Part shown: one piece after another, positions 1 to 12,820 of the stretch
Layout of the letters: every line of letters begins with the position of its first letter
How positions within the stretch are numbered: position 1 is the stretch's first letter
Origin: Pseudoneurospora amorphoporcata
Taxonomy: Eukaryota > Ascomycota > Sordariomycetes > Sordariales > Sordariaceae
Assembly (NCBI GenBank): GCA_033297205.1
Contig: MU859176.1
Coordinates: 47,763 to 111,762, forward strand
Reading direction: 5' to 3'
Length of the DNA: 64,000 nucleotides
The notes under the pieces: generated by a model
Databases searched by the model: none
What the model was told of the DNA's origin: nothing
The model's input: the letters and a program-made list of their open reading frames with translations, nothing else
Translations under genes and position numbers: made by a program

Positions 1-3000
1 TGGAGCTTCCCTTCTGCTCAAAGGACGTTGACCTTGGCCACAACTTGGTCCTGGGCCAATGAGGACGTCGGCAATGGTACAATTAGACGAGGCGGGGTGG
101 GGTTGGAAGGGGCTTGGATTGCGGGAAAGGTGGAAAGTAGACTGGAAAATCGGGAAAATCCAGGGCCTGTCTTGCCTGTCCGGGTCCATAGGCCCATGGA
201 GATGATGATGCCGGTGGTTGTCGAGTCCGTGTCAAGCTGTGGTTTTCGCCGCGGTGCTGTATTAAAACTGTGTGGTCTCCTGAAGGGAGGTTGATGACGG
301 TTCGAAGAGGTAGTTGGAATAGCTGGTTTGAGTGAGTGGCTGGTGACGTAAAGGGCACGAGTCAGGAGCAAGTAAACAATGACATATGGGACGGCACTAC
401 AAGGCAAAAGCGAAGAAGAGAGGATGAAAGAGACAAGTGAAGACAAGATGGAGGACTGTTCCGGATCACACGCTACTGGAGAGACAAAGAGATGCATGGG
501 AGATGTGCGTAGGAGGCTTCAGGACATGTGCTGCGATCTTGAGGCAGTCTAGCCTTCCATGGTTGAAGTTGGATCCCCATTTCAGTTGGTTTTCCAGTTG
601 TTTTTTGAAGCAGTGGGCAGTCTTGCAGATACCGCAGTGTCATTGCAGTTACTGCCGCCGGCGGCCGTGCATGGGCACCACTGCAGACACTCTAACAGCC
701 GAGGAGAGAATTCAGAGAAACCAGAAATTGTCGCAATCCTTTCCGATTGCCCGAAAATGGCAACAACTTGCTTTACACGCAACTGCCATCTTGACTAGAG
801 ATGGAGGGGACTGGCGGGTTGGAACGGAAAGTGAAGGTTAGGTTTTCTCGCTTCTTTCTCTGGGCAGTGGCCTGACACGTCGTTGGCTTCCTTTTGACAG
901 TGAGTGGTGGAACTGGTACGTACCCCTCGTGCCTTCCGCAAGCCCCATGCCGCTACCGTCTTGCATGGAAGGTACCCTTGTGTGCCCATTCCCTATCGAG
1001 ACGTTGATGCCATGGAACATCGCCTTATTCAATACTTTTCCCCCTCAGAGCTAACGCAGGCCCGCAGGTCGTTCCTGCGCTTTTTCGGCTATGATTCTCT
1101 TGTATTCCGGGGGTCCTTCCATCCCAAGAACAGGCGGTGTCTGGCAGAATGAAAGTGCTCAGCGTCACAAGCTGGTTCCTTCTCCGAATAACAAAACATG
1201 GTGAAGGACTTTGGGATGCGAGAGAGACTTGGAAGGAGTTGGGCGCCACTGGGGTTCCACGGGCACCGAGAGCTGTCAGAAATGAATCTCACGGTTCACG
1301 AGGCCATTCTGATGTTGCTGGATCCTTCAAGGTCATCGTCAAATGTTGCACAGGCGGATGTGCAATTCTTCTCTCACTCCTTCTCCGAGTTTCCTTCGGC
1401 ATTATTTTCACAAAGTCGCTTTTTTGGAGGAGCCTCAACCTGCAGAGAGACTGCCACGTCGGGTCCCAGGTGGGCAGGGTGGGGTTTCATCGTGTCATCG
1501 CCCCCTGGTGCTAGCCGGTGGGGTTACGATAATCGCTGGGAAGCCTGGGATACCTAGACTCGCTAGAGTCTTTGCAGCAGGGCATTGGGAGAAAAGTGGA
1601 AGCATCACATGGAGAAAGTGTTGGAATCGTCAATGCAAAAACAACCGCCGGTTTTGGAGCTGCCTTTTGCAGTCTTCAAACCACACAGGTTTCTCTTGAG
1701 GGAGGCTCTTTCCTCCCAAGTCCAGGTGCTGGAAAAAAAAAAAAGGGGAAAGAGTCTCCATATTTGAGACAACCACCACCAACCGCAAGCGCAGGTACAT
1801 ACCACTCGCGGATTGCTATTGACGATGACGTTCTGGAACGTCTTGTCACTGGTCCGGCCAATGGCAGGCACAGCCGGCCGCATCCGGTACAGATTTTACT
1901 GGCCGAGCCTCCCAAGCCGCATGCCCTCGACGTCGGGGACAGCAAGTGAAAAAGATGCAAGTGGGCCGGGCCCGCATGAAAGGCCAAGTGCTACCGGTCG
2001 GCCGACTCCGGATTCGCTCCCTCCAGCTTCTCCGCATCGCAGTAAGCTCGGGCCTGTTCGGGCTGCACAACAGTACATCCATGTCCAATCCAGTGACACC
2101 ATGACACTTCGTTTCTTCACCACTCCTCTCTTTGACACCGACATTTCGGCGGAACGTTGATCGTGCCCGGCCCACGAAGCACAAACGACACGATTTACCC
2201 CGGAATGCGTGACATGTCAACATGCTTCCCACGCCCCGGGCATGTCGGCATGGCACCGATACAGCGGCCCTGGATGGATGCGAGACATGCTGCGGAAAGG
2301 CACATTCGATCGCCATGTCCCAAGCCCGGATTCCCGTTATCGTGATTGTTGCCAAGTGAAAGACTCCTCTTCATTGAAGAAAGGCACGGTAGGGGTAGTG
2401 AGCACGAAGGGTATGTCTGTGATATACATCGACAAATACCTGTACTTGACTGGCAACTCGACCATCCACAAGATCAGCATTGGCAGAGGTTCAGCAACAT
2501 CCAAGTATCAAAACTTGGTCCAACTCATATGGTGTCTCCAGTTGCCCCAGCTCCTTTTCTGTATGCTGGTCAAGTGTTCCTATAAAAAGCCTTGAGACCA
2601 CTCCCCTTCTGTTTGGGTTGAAACGGCCTCCAGCATCCAACCAAAGGCTGATCGCATATCCATTGGAAGACATCGAGCCAGATTTAAGTTTCATCCGGCC
2701 CCTCTTCCGGTCTTTCGTGGTTCATCTACTACCCTTCCATTTCCTCAGTACGGCCATGAGTCCCAAGGCTCTCGAAACAACATGGCATTTGTGTTACCCA
2801 TCTGAGCCAACATTTATCTCGCTCAGAATTGTACTGCATCCCAACGAATGAATCAGCCTCTCACACATCCATGTAAAGCAAGTGGCCCGTCAGCCAGTGA
2901 GCCGCTGTGGAGGGCGGCCTCGCCCGAGGACTTGTACAGGTAGTATCATGCATCCGTTGACTGACGTTAGGCATATCGGGCATCTCTCGCCATTTTGCCC

Positions 3001-3064
3001 TCCTTGGACTCCATCAAGATATCGTTTCGCTGACTTGATGCTACGTACATGCCTTTTCTCAGCT

Positions 3065-3104
<40 letters not shown>

Positions 3105-3994
3105 GCTCAACTGATCATTCTCCCAGTTTCAAGTTATGCTTGATGGCACGATGGCAAGCTTTCAGCTTAAGCCGTTGTGGGCGTTGAAAGTTTTCAAGTC
3201 GCTAACTAGCAGCTCCCGTCAACCGAACGGGAGCCAAACATCATTCGTTTGTTTCCCATCTAGTCCACCCGTTTGGCCTATGTACCTCCTCGAGGCCCAT
3301 CAAGAACGTTTCCTTATCGTCGGTTGTATAAATTGCTAGCAGGAGGGCCTTACACACGGGTTTCATCTCTCGTCTCCAAGAGGAAGCCCGCGATGCTTCC
3401 ACCATCCTGAAACATCCTAAATAGCAGCAAACTACTTGTTAACATATGAGAACTCCAGCACACATGTTCGCCTTGTTCGCCTCGTCTTGGGCATTATTGG
3501 AGGGGGAGAGGCTTTCGAGTGGCAGTTGTTGTCTTCTCACATGTTGATTTGACGGAACGAGAAAGTTGACATTTACGCTGTAGGCCTCATACATCAATTA
3601 AGATGCAAAAAGACAGAAAGGTTAAACACCGACGGACGGCAAGGCATTTCGAAATGACTGAGGATGGCCTGTTGCATTGGCTCTCAAAGCGAGCAGAATT
3701 TCTTCTTCATAAAAAGACGCGAAGTTTCCAATTGCCATCAAGTGAATTCGAAAGCATTTTGTCTGCTTCACAGATTCTTCTGTTGGTTTGACAAATTCAA
3801 CCGGGGAACAAGATCTCCCAAAGAGGTAAACACCATACCTCTAACATTCAACAGTCAGTTTATTCAGACGTGTTGAAGGACAACTCTTTGTCCAGCTTAC
3901 TCCCAAACCCTCAACACCCAAGGCTTTTTTGCTTCGTCCCATCTCTTCGAACCGTCGAGCCACCCCGTCCCAAGTCGAGAAGCAACACGAAACT
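1..3994. other. gene-poor stretch with no supported gene
   Basis: I read both strands and found no open frame with a recognisable domain, credible splice pattern or convincing start. Open frames here are at most about 170 codons and overlap each other on both strands. The stretch holds an A-run at 1733-1744, a 33-bp A-run (listed separately) and a TATA-like GTATAAATT near 3326 with no obvious gene behind it. A non-coding transcript or a strongly spliced gene cannot be excluded. Confidence 0.5.
3069..3101. repeat. poly(A) tract, 33 bp
   Basis: Uninterrupted run of 33 A in intergenic DNA. No retroelement open frame lies 5' of it and no target-site duplication is visible, so it is treated as a simple mononucleotide repeat rather than a retrotransposon tail. 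Confidence 0.9.
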
Positions 3995-4453
3995 ATGGGC
4001 AAGAAAAAGAACAAGAGCAGCACAATCGCCGCCGACTTCGCCCGTTACTTTGGAGAAAACAAGCTCGAAAACTGGCAACGTCTCTGTCGGGATATCGGTA
4101 TCCACCAGGAACTCCCATCCATTACTAGATGTCGCAAGGTGCGTTTCCATTCGCTCTACTTGTTCATCTTCATGTATTCCGATCATCCCAGCTATCGTGC
4201 CTTTTTGTGTCCCTCTTTGTCAGTGAAACATAGCTGACTGTAGCCCCCATTTTCAACCGCATAGGTTCTCAAATCAGTGCATGTCAACATCTTCGACCTC
4301 CTCGATGCCGTCCGGCAGGGAACCACGCCACAGAGATTCCAAAACTCCTACCTTCTGGCCCAGTACTCGGTTGCCAGCAACAAGATTTTTCCGAAAAGGT
4401 TTGCGAAGGATGATGGGGGACCGGTTAAGGTGTTGTTGAGGTTGTTCTTCTAG
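3995..4453 (+). CDS. small conserved fungal protein, upstream tandem copy (110 aa)
   Basis: Two exons, 3995-4138 and 4265-4453, joined in phase 0 across a 126-bp intron (GTGCGT...ATAG). The start is the ATG of MGKKKNK, preceded by ACT. The protein is basic at its N-terminus, then has YFGENKLENWQRLCRDIG, LPS, a CRK at the exon junction, VNIFDLLDAV, and IFPKRFAKDDGGPV near the end. No transmembrane segment or signal peptide is seen. I do not recognise a function. Its reality rests on the downstream paralog at 5388-5945, which keeps the same start, the same intron position and phase, and the spaced core YFG..L.WQRLC.D.G....LPS...CR..L....VNI.D.LDAV..G..PQ.F. Proteins of this general shape recur in filamentous ascomycetes as uncharacterised families (family knowledge, not searched). 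The two copies differ widely, so the duplication is old or fast-diverging. Confidence 0.8.
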
Positions 4454-5387
4454 GTGAACAAGGCAGGGCAAGGGACGCTTTGGCTAGTTATTGAAAGGAG
4501 ATGATGGGGAGTATGCGCAAGGGGAAGTCATGGGGAGGATAATTCCTATGAATGTATGCCACGGGATGAGAAAGGCATGTTTATGATGAGTGATATTGAA
4601 GAAGAATGTGGCAGAAGTCTTTGGTGATCCTTCCATATTTTCTTGGAGAGTTTTGTATGAATACGTTTGGGTAGTCAAGATTGGATGCTGTCCGAACCAA
4701 CGACCCAGCTCAATGAGTCAACAACTGTTGAAAGGAAAATTCCTTCAATCTCCCTTGTTTCGCCGTCAACCGTTCGCTTGTGCCGTGAGAACGATGTCCG
4801 TTGTTGCTCTCGCTATCACATGTTGAAGCCACCGGTTACCAGCCTCTTCTCCGTCTGTCCATTCGTTTGTCACTTCTTCCGTCAGTCTGTCAGTCCGTCA
4901 ATGCACTTCCCGTTGCCTCTTAGAAACCCTCACAACGGATATCGTCGCTAAGCTTCCGGCGCTAACGAAAATCTTTCTGTCAAAAGGCGGACTGCCCGTT
5001 TTCTTAATGGCGTGAAGAAAGAGGAGGCCAATGGCCAGATTTGACAACACAGCCCAACTGGCCAACATTGTAGTCAAAGCCCCCTCCATCTCCTTAAGAA
5101 CACTCGTTTGTCCATCCTCTTCTTACAACCATGAAATGCAACTCGTCCCCTTCCGGAGTGGCTTGCAATGTTATGATAACAACCGGACCCAGAAAACACC
5201 TTCGTCCATCCCTAAAGTGCCGGAGATGAATCAACCCAGCCAACCCAGCGAGTTTACCGCATTGGTCCCAGTCTACGTGCCCGTCGAGCAAGGACCGATC
5301 GGCCTCTGTGTCTCTTGTTATCAGATCCGGAGTCTAGCCACCATCCATAATCGCCCCTTCTTTGAGCCACCACCATCATCAAGCATC
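4454..5387. other. spacer between the tandem paralogs
   Basis: This 934-bp interval holds the 3' region of the first copy and the promoter and leader of the second. An open frame runs into the second gene's first exon from further upstream, but the paralog comparison puts the true start at MGKKK. Nothing else is supported. Confidence 0.6.
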
Positions 5388-5945
5388 ATGGGTAAAAAGA
5401 AGAACCGACCCGCTCACCCCAAAAAACACGACGTCGTTGTGCGATGGAAAAACTACTTTGGTGCTGGTCACTTGGAGGATTGGCAGCGTCTGTGTCAAGA
5501 TCTGGGGCTGGATGGTGACTTGCCCAGTAAGAGGAAATGTCGAGAGGTATGTATGCCCTGCAATTTCTCATCCTCGTCCCTGTTGGCTCAATGTCTGTTG
5601 TGTGTTGGGTTTGGATTACTTTGATCCTTCATGACCCGATGCCATGGAGGAACACTTGTAATGCTGTGGAGGAGGAGCTTGCATGAGGGGCTTTGAAGAA
5701 ACTGCACATAAGCGAAAGACATGAAAAACAACATACTGACGTCTCCCTACTGAAACCAGACTCTCAGAACCATCAACGTCAATATCTGGGACTTCCTAGA
5801 TGCTGTCGAGGTGGGAAACATCCCGCAGATGTTCCTCACCAAAAACGAACTTATCAAGTACACATGGAAAACGGGACGGATATTTCCAAGAGACGAAGCG
5901 AAGGACATGGGACCGGTAGCAGCTCTGCTGAAGATTTTGCGTTAG
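5388..5945 (+). CDS. small conserved fungal protein, downstream tandem copy (114 aa)
   Basis: Exons 5388-5546 and 5760-5945 join in phase 0 across a 213-bp intron that begins GTATGT and ends CCAG. The ATG opens MGKKKNR, matching the upstream copy's start. Shared positions with the 3995-4453 protein include YFG, a WQRLCQDLG block, LPS, CR at the exon junction, VNIWDFLDAV, IPQMF, IFPR and AKDMGPV near the end. This copy has a few extra residues after the basic N-terminus and a different C-terminus (LLKILR). The identical intron position and phase show that the two genes arose by duplication after the intron existed. Function is unknown: there is no signal peptide, TM helix or catalytic motif I can name. 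The conserved WQRLC and VNIxDxLDA blocks suggest a compact helical fold or a protein-interaction role, which is inference only. Confidence 0.82.
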
Positions 5946-8900
5946 GTTATTTGTGGTGCTTGAGTGGCCGAGATATGTGAATGAATGGAAGCTCAGGAGG
6001 TGAAAGAGTCTTGCTGTGTGTGTGGTGTGTCACAGATGACGTGTCTGACTTCTATGAGCCCCAATCAAAGAGAAACGGATGCGCCTCCGAGAAATGGTTC
6101 TGTGTGGAACGAACCGGGGACCTGTTTGTGAACCTGTGGCCGTTGATGCATTAGCTCCTTAGTGAAGAGAACCTTGGATGGTAACCGGTGAGAGTCTGAG
6201 TCCATGCGGAATCCTTCCGCATGGTCTTCCGCGTACGACTAGGAACGCCTCATCTATTCTGTGAGGTCTCGGCCTCGTGCCACCCTTTTACGCCCAAAGG
6301 CAGTGCTGTAGCCGAAGGTGACTGCTAGCCGTGAATGACACAAGTCCGATGGAATGATGCTGATGGTATACTCTATCACAGGAGGTCAGTTTTTGCCTTT
6401 GCTCAAGCTGGTAAGGTAGGTAAAGGTGAGAAATTCGACATACTCATCTTTGTCCAGAGTCCCTCTCAGTCCTCCAGCCTGTCTCGAGGCAACCTCCCTT
6501 CCTCCTCAACCACTTCTCCTTAATCTGTGACGCGTAATCACAAGAAAAGCAAAGCAGAGCAACGTGACAAGTCAAAATGAAACCTCACCAACCCTCTCAT
6601 CCGCCGCATTGACACTCACACTGTCCATCATACTCACGGCCATAGCCGCCCTCATCACATCCTGCCCAAAGACATTCCATCCCGTCGCCCCATCCCACGC
6701 CATTCCGAAAGACCGACATCCACTTTCCCAGTCTCGACTTCCAACAATCCCATCCTGACGATGATGGGTAATCTTTAAACAGCTGCCTGATGATCTTCGG
6801 AGACTGCTCCTGTTGTGTCTCAGACCCAATCCACTGCTGCCCAACACCCACCGCTTTATCTCAACGTCCCTCGATCGCACAAGGACCTCGCTCGATAGCC
6901 CTTTCTCTAGCGTCAACAGACCCAACTCGTCCGATTTTGATGAGAGGCCTCGCTTCCCTCTTCCTAGTTCAGGCAGGGTTAGACGCACAATAGCTTCGCT
7001 CAAACCCAACCCATTTGCTGAACGGACAATAGCGTCGCCGAAGAACCGTCCATGTTCGTCCGTCCGTCCATCCATTGACAGGTCTTCCCCCATACCTAGC
7101 TTCACTCCTTGCTGGTTCATGGTCTAGGCGGCTCCATGAGGTTGTGATGCGGTGATGCGATTTGTTAGTGCGCAATCCGTACATCGCCCTTGACCCCGTA
7201 TGCTTTGCGGCACCCATCTCCGACTCATACGGTGCGGGCTGAGATGTGGTAGTATCCCGCTAGTTGGGGCTATGGTAGCTGGTTGCTTTCTAGCCACACC
7301 CCTTGAGCGAGCGGACTTGTATCCATACAGACCCGACTGGGGCCAGAGCTCAGATGCTGGAGTTGCATAGTGCCATATTCTGAACGACTGCCATTAATAA
7401 TCGATGTTCTCTCGGACCGCGAGGCAGAGGCAAACTTTCGGCAATTTGAGGCCGTATAAACCGCGTATATCCGTCCCGGCTCGCCTGCCTGATGAAGATC
7501 ACGGCTCGTTAAGGCAGATGTCTTCTCCTTTTTCACAGTGCTTGCCAGATGAGAAATGCGAGTGAGTATCTGGCGAACCATCTTCTTCCAACTCTTATGG
7601 CACTCGGCCGGGGCCGGTTCGGCAGCGCAACGCACCCGGCTTCCTGGTAATCGGAATCAGGATTACCCGTCCCTCGACTCGATGATCAGATCCAGGGGTT
7701 CTGTTCATTTATGTGTGATGTCCCGGCTTCACGGTCAACGCCATAACGACGATGACGATCTTCCCGAAATTTCCCCTTCCTATCCAGGTCCTACGTCCAT
7801 CAGCTCTTACCAACAACGGTCTGGTCACATGCAATAAGAGTTAGAATTGCGTTCATGATCCTGGAAACCGAAACGGGTAACAGAGCTCTGTTGGCCCGGA
7901 GCGTGGAGAAGACATTGCATCCATGTTCTATCTCGTCGTACCAGAGAACTGGCTGGGTTCGTCCATGTGTGCGATCGGGAGACGGTGCGATTTGTCAGGG
8001 TCGGAGATTGGCTTTTGATCCTTCACGGATGATAGACCGGTCGATTGGTAGTTGACGATGGGCGTAGGGTAGGGGCTGAGTAAATGAGATGTCTCGGCCG
8101 GGCTGAGAGGTCAACACGGTTGAGGAGGGTAGTTGCGTAGGTACCTTACTCGGACCATTCATACTCCGTAAAGGATAAAGGATCCAATTTGGATGGATCT
8201 CGGCAAGTATCAACTCTTGCTTTTCCCATCAGGATTCCTCCATCCGCCCATGCCACTTCCAAGTGTCGGTATCGGGGTTTGTAGTTCCTTTTGGAGTCGC
8301 CAAGTTCCTTGGTTTCTCCTTGATTTTGAGCGACACTGGTTTCGAGTTTTGGATCTCGAGTTCGTATTCGTATCCGCCAATAACACTGTATCATAGCGTC
8401 TGAATGCGGGAAGAAGAAAGCTGCCCAGTTGAACACAGATAACCTCAAGATCTTGATGCAACAACGTTGTTGACACTGTCTACCTTCGACCAGTGTCAAA
8501 AGTTCGGCCAGAAAACCCTCCGGAGGCCGGATGTCACCTACCGCCTTTTTTCAGTCGATTTGGATTCCTTCTAACCAGCTGTAATAGTAACTGCCCACTT
8601 TTCCACGGGGAGCACGGCTGGCATAGGTCACCTACAGTCGGCTGGCGGGGCTGGCATGGGTAAACCAGCTGGCTGGCACTCGCTTATATGACTAAATAAG
8701 GTATGACGGCCCGCTATACCATTTCTGGGGGTATCCAAATCGACTGAAAAAAAGCGGTAGGCTACTACCAGCCTATAACGTGGCAACCCCTGCTAACGCA
8801 AAGCTAACGACCTGCAACTGCATAACGTTGAGACGAGATCGCCGAGCTAAACAAATACCGAAGTTGTTAGCAAGATAGGGGTCGCGTCAATCGACCTCCA

Positions 8901-10314
8901 GGCAAGCCTGTGGCCGGTATGGCGGATGCAATGCCCCCGGACTATCATAACGCTCGGGGGCGTCGACCATCTATTCACCAATCCGATGCACCGTTCATCC
9001 GAACCCTCCAGCCCTCCACTCATCGAAGCCCTAATGGTCAACGTACGCTGTGTTACCATCCTCCTAGGCGACTTTTGGGGTTGATTGTACGGACGAGGAT
9101 GTCATTTAGCATGCAACTTGTTTTGCTCAGATGGAATCAGAGCACAATGACGGGATGGCTTCGAAAAACAAAGTCAAATGAAACTTAAAGAAGGGGATCT
9201 CGCCAAGACCGAGTTTAACGTCCTCAAAGCACTGTTATGCAAAGCAACTTGCCCACTGTACAGTGGATAGTGCAATGTCCCGAACGTTACGGCTTGAACA
9301 GCCTACCGAATTGTTGCGCCCCGTTTCGCAGGTATATCGGTGAGGTCTCAGTTCAGAATGTATGTAGCGTCATGCTGTTGCCCTGACCGTTACTACCCCA
9401 CGAGACGGCTTGTCGGTGTGCAGACAAGCCCTTGTGTAGGACGGCAGTAACTGACGAGAAGTTTGGTTAGCGAGCATACAACAATAGAAGACTGACATAT
9501 GTTGGCATGTAGCGGCTAAAAGTTGACGCAGAAGAGGCTCATACTTAGCTGAGCGGGATAGAGGGGTAGCTTTAATGGGCCAACACCACCTAGGGTGCTA
9601 AATAGCGCTAGACTAGTACCGTCTTAGATAGGCTGAGGGAAGCTGGCGAGCAAAGTGAGACCTCTTCATGACTTGTCACTGACGAGATAGGATATCCTCA
9701 CTGTAACGCTCGGTTCTATTTTCCTTTCCAGGCTGATATCACTCGGCTGAGGTCTGGATCAGAGATACCCGGACAGGCCTTCCTTGTCATTCACCATGAC
9801 CCAAGAACCGGGGTTCGGGGTTCGTGAACACCATCCTAGCGGTGCCTTTGGATGCACACCAAGGATATGGGGTGCGATCAACAGAAGGTGTGGACCGATG
9901 TGCCCCCAAAACTCTCCGACAGCACTTGGCGGGAGGTGATTGTGAGACAAAGCGGTAAAGGAAGGGATGGCATTTCGACGTCTGCACTATCGATTTTCGT
10001 CGAGAAGCCGATGTAAATTGATGCCTACTTCTATTGTTAGCACCATTACACAATTTCTGAAGCCGGCGTATCACTTCTGTGGCACAGATACTGACAAGAC
10101 TCTTGTCCTCGAAGCCAGACACCTCGTTCATCACGTTGAGCCCGCTCAGCCCCACTTGCTACAGGTTCTTTCTCTTACATATCAGACATCCGACTCGCGC
10201 TCACCAACACGAGACGTCATCCCATATTGAGTGTGGCAGGATATATCTGCTTTGTCGACTTTGGCATTTATCTTCCCAGCCGCTTGTACACAGCAATTTG
10301 TTCCAGCCGCCATC
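5946..10314. other. gene-poor stretch with one TIR element and small hairpins
   Basis: No supported gene in 4.4 kb. An open frame from 6564 with a hydrophobic stretch lacks an ATG and was not accepted. Visible structure includes a 9-bp hairpin near 6204-6224 (CATGCGGAA / TTCCGCATG), an 8-bp hairpin near 9412-9435 (GGCTTGTC / GACAAGCC), a 14-bp palindrome CCACTGTACAGTGG near 9252 and the TIR element at 8541-8757. The last few hundred bases must include the promoter of the zinc-cluster gene. Confidence 0.5.
8541..8757. mobile_element. MITE-like TIR element, 217 bp (type A)
   Basis: About 28-bp terminal inverted repeats. The left end begins CCGCCTTTTTTCAGTCGATT and the right end, read inward on the minus strand, begins CCGCTTTTTTTCAGTCGATT, with two mismatches over 28 bases. 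Both ends abut TA (8539-8540 and 8758-8759), the target duplication of Tc1/mariner/pogo-class transposons. There is no internal open frame for a transposase, so it is non-autonomous. The terminal bases resemble those of the two other elements in this window (CCGC, then T-rich, TCGATTTG), but the interior does not. Confidence 0.75.
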
Positions 10315-12820
10315 ATGAGTTGGGCAACTGAGGGCAACGCACAGCCGATTTCGTGCTTGGAGTGCCGTCGTCGGAAACAGAAGGTAAGTTCTGAGACGCT
10401 TTGGGTGTCGAACACCTTCAAAGACCTATGGATCAAGCCGGTCTAACGTTAGAGTTAGTGCAATCGTCAGTTTCCATGCAACCATTGCTCGAAGAGAGGA
10501 GTCGCCCATCTTTGCCGATTCGTTCCGAAGAAAGCCAACAAAAGTGACACAGCCTCCGATGAGGGTTCATTGAGGTAAGCCATGCCATAGATACCCATCC
10601 TAGAGGCAATGAGAAATTCTTTCTGACAGTGCGTTCTTTTCAGCGTGTCAAAGAAGCGAGGTTTCGAATCTCCCAATGAGGAATCCTATTTCGACGAGAA
10701 CGGTTACCAAGATGGCGAAAACGACGAGGCCGACGAGGTCGATGCTCTCAATGCCCTCGGCTATATGCCACACACTCACCACGTGTTGCTTGGTAAGACA
10801 AACATGGGGACGACTGATTCGAAAGATGAGCCTGTCCAATCGAAGGAACTGCAAGCTGCAATCATGTCAATGCCTGCCAAGCCATATATAGGTATGCCAC
10901 TCACCCTTCGATGTTTGACGTTGCGCGCGAGACTGTGCCTAACACCAAGCAGATTGTCTGGTGGACAACTGGCTCAATGGTGCAAATCACCACTATTACG
11001 CCTTGTATCGACCTCAGTTCAGGACTCAGTATGATGGATGGTGGGCGACACCCCCGAACAAGCGTACCCCAGAGTTGACCAGTCTGATCCTGCGGGTTTG
11101 TGCCTGCTCGGCCTTATACATTCTGAACGCCGGCGTCAAGGACAGACTAGAGCGTGAGCTTGGGACCGATGCGTTGACACTCGCCACCACCTTGCACACA
11201 ACAGCGGAGGGGCTCAGTAAAACGATACCTTCTGGAAAGGGGGGTCTAGCCCATGTCCAGCAGCTCTTCCTGACCGCTTTCTGGTACAAGTCAGCCGAGA
11301 AATGGACCGAAGCGTGGCATGCCCTAGGAACTGCCATTCATGCCGCATATGAGATAGGGCTTCATCAGGATTCTTTATCTGATGGTATGTCGGAGTTTGA
11401 TCGCGAGATGAGAAGACGTCTTTGGGGTATCCTGTATATGTGGGACTTGTAAGCAAAATCTCCTGCCCCATCCAAACGAAGAAAGTGCTGACAGAGTGGC
11501 AGCGCCTTGGGTTCAATGCTTTCTCGGCCGTTACTCGTCAACCACGCCGACTGCACGTTCGTGGAGCCGACGTTGGCTCTCGACAAAGACCCCGAAAGCC
11601 CAGATAAACCGTCTCCATTCTTGCACATGAATCTCCACAGCTCCTTGTGCTTGAAGATGGCGGCAGGATTCAAGCCCGTGTCGTCTGACAGCTCCATCCC
11701 GCCCGAAGTAAACAAGGCCTTGGTGAGTAAGGCCTTGAGAGACGTTGTACTGAAGTGGCTGGACGAATTGCCCGCTGCGTATGCTCTCAACAACCCGGAC
11801 ACTCAATGGGACGCGGAGAATGACTGGATCATATTCCAACGTCGCTATCTTCACCTCATCGGCCATACGTGCTTGTTCGATCCTCTCAAGCAGTTCGTAA
11901 CGCGAAATTCTGCAAAGCCAATGTCTGACTTGGAGCTGGAACTTCGTGAGTCGGGTGTGCTGGCCGCACTGGGCCTCATGGAAGTGTCTCGGACGTTCTT
12001 TAATCTTTTGGTGTCCAACGGCGCAAAATTCCACTATGCCGTCTTTTGCATCTTTGACACCACCACTGTCCTGTGTTCTGGGCTGGTCCACGACGAAGCC
12101 CGGAATTTGCCATACCGAGAAACTGTCCTTGAATCCATCAAGCGCGGGTTGAGCATGCTGCACGAGTGCACTGGCGACTCGAGGACAGCATTGAGCTTGT
12201 GCCGAATTCTGGAAAAGATGGTTGCGAATTTGCCACTTAGCTACCGGGAGAAGGGTCTGATGGGGTCCACGAAGCGGGTGAAGTCCAAGAGCACGTCTCC
12301 AAGTGCTTCGGCTGCTGGTGGGCTCGAAATCGAGGGCACTGCTCGGCAGGGCAGAAGTATCGATTCGGCCATCCACTTGGGTGAAGAACCCCGTCAACAC
12401 AGTAACGCCGGCAGCACAGTTCCCGGCGAACCTTCACCCGTCGGCAACACAATCTCAGTTGCACCTGAGGCGGCAGTCGGAGATGATGTTAGGCCAAACC
12501 ATGCTGAGCTCCTCCTGGTGTGCGGCCCGCCGGCGCCGGCGCCAGCAGAAGCAGCAACAGCGTCATGGCGGACCACCTTGGATCAAAACTTCCAGCCACC
12601 TATGTATGACATGGGTCAAATCAACGATCCAGGTCAATACGGGCAGCTCGACTGGCAGATCCAACAGGATCACTTGAACAATCTGGACCTGTTCAACGGG
12701 GTGCAGCTGCTTCCGCTCGACGGAGGGGTTCCAACCCTGCTAAAGCACTGGGACTGGGAGGGCCTCGACGTTGGAAATCCTAGGCTGTGGGACAGTCCTT
12801 CTCCGTTAGCTTCGCCTTGA
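10315..12820 (+). CDS. Zn2Cys6 (Gal4-type) transcription factor with fungal-specific middle homology region
   Basis: Five exons: 10315-10383, 10459-10574, 10644-10891, 10953-11448 and 11503-12820, giving 748 aa; phases are consistent across all four introns. Residues 14-42 carry the binuclear zinc cluster CX2CX6CX5CX2CX8C with a basic first loop (CLECRRRKQKC), the DNA-binding module of the Gal4 family. The first intron splits the cluster just before its third cysteine. An acidic linker (DENGYQDGENDEADE) follows. Residues about 145-420 fit the fungal_trans / middle homology region, including MRRRLWGILYMWDF and MLSRPLLVNHADC, the helix typical of the family. The C-terminus is Ala/Gln/Pro-rich and could be an activation region (inference). 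It is expected to be nuclear. No target is suggested by the neighbours: the next gene is threonine aldolase on the same strand, 1.3 kb away, and co-regulation is speculative. Confidence 0.93.

Noticed and set aside
6564..6758. Small hydrophobic open frame
   Set aside because: It begins at GTG with no in-frame ATG, and there is no splice or homology support.
11531..12400. 289-codon minus-strand frame
   Set aside because: It is the antisense shadow of the zinc-cluster factor's last exon.
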